This document shows, one piece after another, positions 5,971 to 7,921 of a stretch of DNA of 7,921 nt; position 1 is the first letter of the stretch; every line of letters starts with the position of its first letter. The notes under the pieces are model-generated. The model worked only from the letters and a program-made list of their open reading frames with translations, was not told where the DNA came from and made no database searches. Both the position numbers and the translations under genes were made by a program. This DNA comes from DASVCZ01 sp036381335 (GTDB lineage Bacteria > Patescibacteriota > Microgenomatia > UBA1400 > PJMF01). The stretch lies in the NCBI GenBank assembly GCA_036381335.1, contig DASVCZ010000082.1, positions 1 through 7,921 on the forward strand, read 5' to 3'.

Positions 5971-5976
5971 ATTATC
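5971..5976 (-). promoter_or_regulatory. Extended -10 promoter of the pseudouridine synthase gene
   Basis: GATAAT preceded by TGC (extended -10, TGn) on the minus strand, 6 nt before the ATG. The start of transcription would fall on the A of the ATG at 5964. No -35 match is seen, which extended -10 promoters do not need. Confidence 0.5.
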
Positions 5977-5997
5977 GCATACCTTCCATTTGCCCTT

Positions 5998-6067
5998 TTT
6001 TGGATGGTACTAAAACAGTACTAACTTTCCAGGCTAACAATTGGTACTAAAATAGTACCATCCAAAA
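5998..6067. repeat. Pair of near-identical palindromes inside a 15-bp inverted repeat
   Basis: The plus strand has GGTACTAAAACAGTACT (6006-6022) and GGTACTAAAATAGTACC (6043-6059), 17-mers differing at two positions and 37 bp apart. Each is itself a palindrome (GTACT-N5-AGTAC; GGTACTA-AAA-TAGTACC). The outer flanks add a perfect 15-bp inverted repeat, TTTTGGATGGTACTA (5998-6012) and TAGTACCATCCAAAA (6053-6067). No T-run follows on either strand, so it is unlike an intrinsic terminator. The position just upstream of the predicted promoter of the pseudouridine synthase gene fits twin operators for a dimeric regulator. Confidence 0.7.
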
Positions 6068-6111
6068 TCGACCCAACGAAGATATCCAAGATTCCCCTCT
6101 GTTTCAGGCAA

Positions 6112-6513
6112 TCAACTCCTGGGAGCAGACTTCGCCAGCGCAACCAACCATAGCATCAAGCCAATAACAATCATCCAGTCTGCCAGATTGTTCGTCAGCC
6201 CTATCAAGGGTATCGACAGCCAATCTCTGACTGCTCCAAAGTAGACTCGATCAATCAAATTGGAAGCCGCCCCCGCTAAAAACAAACTCATCCCCAGTGG
6301 ATTTTTCTGCTCCGCTCTTTGAGACAGCCCCCAGACAAAAAATAACAGCAAGCCACCCCCAACTGCTAGCATTAAAGGAGAAAAATAAATCTGCCCCCAC
6401 CCAAAAGAAACACCCCGATTCCAAACCACCAATCCCAAGTTGTCAGCCTGCCATTTTGATATCTGATCCAGTAAAACTAGGCCCGTGAAGAAAATAAGCC
6501 GCCGGTAGGCCAT
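6112..6513 (-). CDS. lspA: Lipoprotein signal peptidase (signal peptidase II)
   Basis: Membrane aspartyl protease that removes the signal peptide of lipidated prolipoproteins. At 133 aa it is shorter than the usual 150-170. About four membrane segments are seen (near 5-22, 43-63, 74-90, 105-127). Family motifs are in order: LLDQISK (14-20), NRGVSFG (32-38), AGAASNLIDRVYFGAVRDWL (80-99) with catalytic D88, and NNLADW (108-113) with catalytic D112. Both active-site Asp are present, so the enzyme looks functional. ATG 6513-6511 has AAGGGGGA about 6 nt upstream. It lies inside the 3' end of the upstream Lgt-like gene, overlapping it by 37 nt, which points to co-transcription and a shared lipoprotein role. 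Confidence 0.92.
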   Translation of the reverse strand: MAYRRLIFFTGLVLLDQISKWQADNLGLVVWNRGVSFGWGQIYFSPLMLAVGGGLLLFFVWGLSQRAEQKNPLGMSLFLAGAASNLIDRVYFGAVRDWLSIPLIGLTNNLADWMIVIGLMLWLVALAKSAPRS

Positions 6514-7286
6514 ACGCTTCCCCCTTGTGAGCGACTATAGAGCAAGATTCCCCCCGCCATCGTAGCTACCAGCGACAAGATCATTTCACCATTAACTCCA
6601 AACCAGACCATCGAAGGCAGCATGATCCAGGACAAGGCTAAAGAAAATAAGCCCGAGAAAAGCAAGAAGACGCTAATTAAAAATCCAGTGTAGGCAGTGT
6701 TTTTACCACGCCGATACCAATTAAACGTCCGGTATCGGTACTCCACCCAGGATAAATACAGATACATCGCAAAATAAAAGATCGCTAAATACAGTTGGGC
6801 TGGGTGGTGTTTTTCTAATACCCCCGGGAATGTCACTCCCCAAGGCAAACTGGTAGGCCGGCCGAAGGCGGTGCCCTCAAAGAAAAAACCTAACCAAATG
6901 ATGCTCAGCCCTAAGCTCAATGCCATGCACCAAAAATCTAAAATTTCAAACGCATCCCACTTCTTTTTGACCGAGTATCGGTACAAATAAAAAGTCGCTC
7001 CTGCCGCCAAGGCATACAGACTAAATCCAGGATGACCGAACAAATCAAACCAGTGCCAAATTTGACTGCCAAATTCTTGCCAACGCATAACTATAAACAT
7101 TATTCGTGACAGAATCAGGCCAAATAAAATGGAGAGTAAAAAGCCATCAAAAACCATCACCTCTTCATAGTGCTCTTCTCTGGTTTTGCGCCAAAAAATA
7201 AAAGCCGTTGCCACGAAGGCTATTACCATTAAGACATTGAGCGTCCGAATAACCACCGGGCCGATTTCAAGCAGAATTGGAAACAT
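6477..7286 (-). CDS. lgt: Divergent prolipoprotein diacylglyceryl transferase (Lgt)-like membrane protein
   Basis: Lgt moves diacylglycerol from phosphatidylglycerol to the lipobox Cys of prolipoproteins. The 269-aa protein has about seven membrane segments (near 11-31, 43-68, 84-103, 116-136, 163-182, 199-222, 233-250). The best family match is GTAFGRPTSLPWGVTFP (138-154) and HPAQLY (161-166), the GR-x-T-x-x-PW-x-x-x-FP...HP-x-QLY signature. Neighbouring lspA supports the assignment. Several residues reported essential in E. coli Lgt seem missing: the Tyr of the first helix (here RTLNVLM, 14-20), the His of the FHGG motif (here SLYAL, 89-93), the Arg and Asn of RxxNF (here WLGFF, 131-135) and the later Arg (here FLISVFLLF). 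It may be inactive, altered or simply very divergent. ATG start has no Shine-Dalgarno; the preceding 34 nt are very AT-rich. Confidence 0.75.
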   Translation of the reverse strand: MFPILLEIGPVVIRTLNVLMVIAFVATAFIFWRKTREEHYEEVMVFDGFLLSILFGLILSRIMFIVMRWQEFGSQIWHWFDLFGHPGFSLYALAAGATFYLYRYSVKKKWDAFEILDFWCMALSLGLSIIWLGFFFEGTAFGRPTSLPWGVTFPGVLEKHHPAQLYLAIFYFAMYLYLSWVEYRYRTFNWYRRGKNTAYTGFLISVFLLFSGLFSLALSWIMLPSMVWFGVNGEMILSLVATMAGGILLYSRSQGGSVWPTGGLFSSRA

Positions 7287-7322
7287 GATTAATTTTTAAT
7301 TTCAAATTTTTAACTAGCATTA

Positions 7323-7328
7323 ATTTTA
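7323..7328 (-). promoter_or_regulatory. Weak -10 candidate for lgt
   Basis: TAAAAT on the minus strand, five of six matches to TATAAT, 36 nt before the lgt ATG. No -35 match is seen. The 5' leader would be about 30 nt without a ribosome binding site. Confidence 0.2.
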
Positions 7329-7347
7329 CACTACTCTGCGACTGCGA

Positions 7348-7368
7348 GATACCTACTCGTGAGGTATC
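7348..7368. promoter_or_regulatory. Inverted repeat between divergent genes, operator candidate
   Basis: GATACCT (7348-7354) and AGGTATC (7362-7368) are perfect 7-bp inverted arms around a 7-nt centre. The repeat covers the -35 position of the plus-strand promoter at 7377-7382 and lies upstream of lgt on the other strand, so a bound dimer could control one or both genes. No T-run follows on the plus strand within the next bases, so a terminator is unlikely. Confidence 0.4.
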
Positions 7369-7376
7369 AATTAGGT

Positions 7377-7382
7377 TATAAT
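7377..7382 (+). promoter_or_regulatory. -10 element for the small membrane protein gene
   Basis: Perfect TATAAT, 8 nt before the ATG at 7391, with no Shine-Dalgarno between them. Transcription would start within a few bases of the ATG, giving a leaderless or nearly leaderless message. No good -35 is visible. Confidence 0.55.
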
Positions 7383-7390
7383 TAACACCT

Positions 7391-7837
7391 ATGCTGTCCA
7401 TTTCTCACAGTTTGACCGGAGCTTTTATTGCCAGTGTCTTTCCCCACCCCGCCGTCTACGTACCCCTGACTTTAGCTGCCCATTACCTCGAGGATTGGAT
7501 TCCTCATTGGGATGTGGGTACGGGTCTGTCTACTGGTCATCGTAAACGCCAAACGGCCATTATGATGGAGCTGATTGAGCTGGTCATTACCGTGGGGTTA
7601 GTTTTTTTATTTTGGCAATATGGACATAGCCAAATTCAGTATCACGTCTGGTTGGCCGCTTTTTTAGGATTAGTCCCCGACTTTATGGAAGCGCCCCGCA
7701 ATTTTTTGAGATGGGAACCATTTTTCTTAAAACCTTTTAACGAGTTCCACGGTAAATTTCATCATTCGACGCGGAATAAACTAGTCGGCCTCAGTCCCCA
7801 AGTTGGGTTGTGGGTGGTGATTTTCTTGCTCAGGTAA
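7391..7837 (+). CDS. Small membrane protein with conserved-looking His/Asp pattern, function unknown
   Basis: 148-aa protein, probably an integral membrane protein with segments near 20-34, 57-75, 83-98 and 133-147. It has a striking set of polar residues at or between the membrane parts: SHSLTG (5-10, H6), HYLEDWIPHWD (31-41; H31, D35, H39, D41), VPDFMEAP (95-102, D97) and FNEFHGKFHHS (116-126; H120, H124, H125). This resembles YdjM/DUF457-type predicted membrane-bound metal-dependent hydrolases and similar small proteins with an H...LD-x-IPHWD core, but I recognise it only by pattern. The gene is transcribed away from lgt, has its own -10 element 8 nt upstream and no ribosome binding site. 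It ends in TAA 20 nt before the end of a convergent tRNA gene. Confidence 0.8.
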   Translation: MLSISHSLTGAFIASVFPHPAVYVPLTLAAHYLEDWIPHWDVGTGLSTGHRKRQTAIMMELIELVITVGLVFLFWQYGHSQIQYHVWLAAFLGLVPDFMEAPRNFLRWEPFFLKPFNEFHGKFHHSTRNKLVGLSPQVGLWVVIFLLR

Positions 7838-7857
7838 AAATTTCTCAGTATACTTTG

Positions 7858-7921
7858 TGCCGATGGTGGGAGTCGAACCCACATGCCCGTAAGGACACAC
7901 GATTTTGAGTCGTGCGCGTCT
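7858..7921 (-). tRNA. tRNA-Leu(CAA), 5' part cut by window end
   Basis: On the minus strand the 3' portion is complete: a 5-bp anticodon stem CGACT-side/TCGTG region (7914-7910 with 7902-7898) with a 7-nt loop carrying anticodon CAA (7907-7905); a long class II variable arm with stem TGTCC/GGGCA; a T arm GTGGG-TTCGACT-CCCAC (7882-7866); the acceptor 3' strand CATCGGC (7865-7859) and discriminator A (7858). The long variable arm with CAA fits leucine (UUG codon). CCA is not encoded, so it must be added after transcription. The D arm and 5' acceptor strand lie mostly outside the window. Confidence 0.93.

Noticed and set aside
5998..6067. Bidirectional terminator
   Set aside because: The inverted repeat has A-runs, not T-runs, at the 3' side on both strands, so an operator is the better reading.
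1..7921. CRISPR arrays, insertion sequences, phage or toxin-antitoxin genes
   Set aside because: No regularly spaced repeats, transposase, integrase or paired small ORFs were seen on either strand.

Overview
The window is a compact bacterial chromosome segment. Apart from one gene at the right edge, every gene lies on the minus strand. Reading along that strand from the right, the order is an Lgt-like membrane protein (7286-6477), lspA (6513-6112), an RluA/RluD-family pseudouridine synthase (5964-5128), a five-gene pyrimidine operon pyrB-pyrC-pyrD-pyrE-pyrF (4939-495), and a truncated phosphoribosyltransferase gene (271-1). On the plus strand a small membrane protein with a His/Asp pattern (7391-7837) starts divergently from lgt and converges on a tRNA-Leu(CAA) cut by the window end.

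The pyr genes stand in the order of the pathway, from carbamoyl-aspartate formation (PyrB) through dihydroorotate (PyrC), orotate (PyrD) and OMP (PyrE) to UMP (PyrF). All four junctions overlap by 8 to 11 nt. Carbamoyl-phosphate synthetase (carA/carB), pyrI, pyrK and pyrR are not in the window. PyrB and PyrC resemble the ATCase and DHOase domains of animal CAD. The 188-nt gap before pyrB contains a perfect TATAAT, two hairpin-plus-U-tract terminators sharing a 9-mer, a third hairpin between them, a strong ribosome binding site and a GTG start. This looks like an attenuation-type leader. The 223-nt gap after pyrF holds several hairpins and a terminator just ahead of the phosphoribosyltransferase gene.

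The two other intergenic gaps also carry probable control signals. The 147-nt gap before the pseudouridine synthase has two near-identical 17-bp palindromes. The 104-nt gap between lgt and the rightmost protein has a 7-bp inverted repeat. Both genes started from these gaps have a -10 element only 6 to 8 nt before the ATG and no Shine-Dalgarno sequence, which suggests leaderless mRNAs.

Organism: a bacterium using UGA as stop (pyrC ends in TGA), with a tRNA gene that does not encode CCA, heavy gene overlap, short LspA, a degenerate Lgt and a RluA-family enzyme with insertions. This suggests a reduced lineage, perhaps Patescibacteria/CPR, but that is inference and nothing in the window proves it. 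All motif comparisons were made by eye from memory of the families; no alignment or database search was run.
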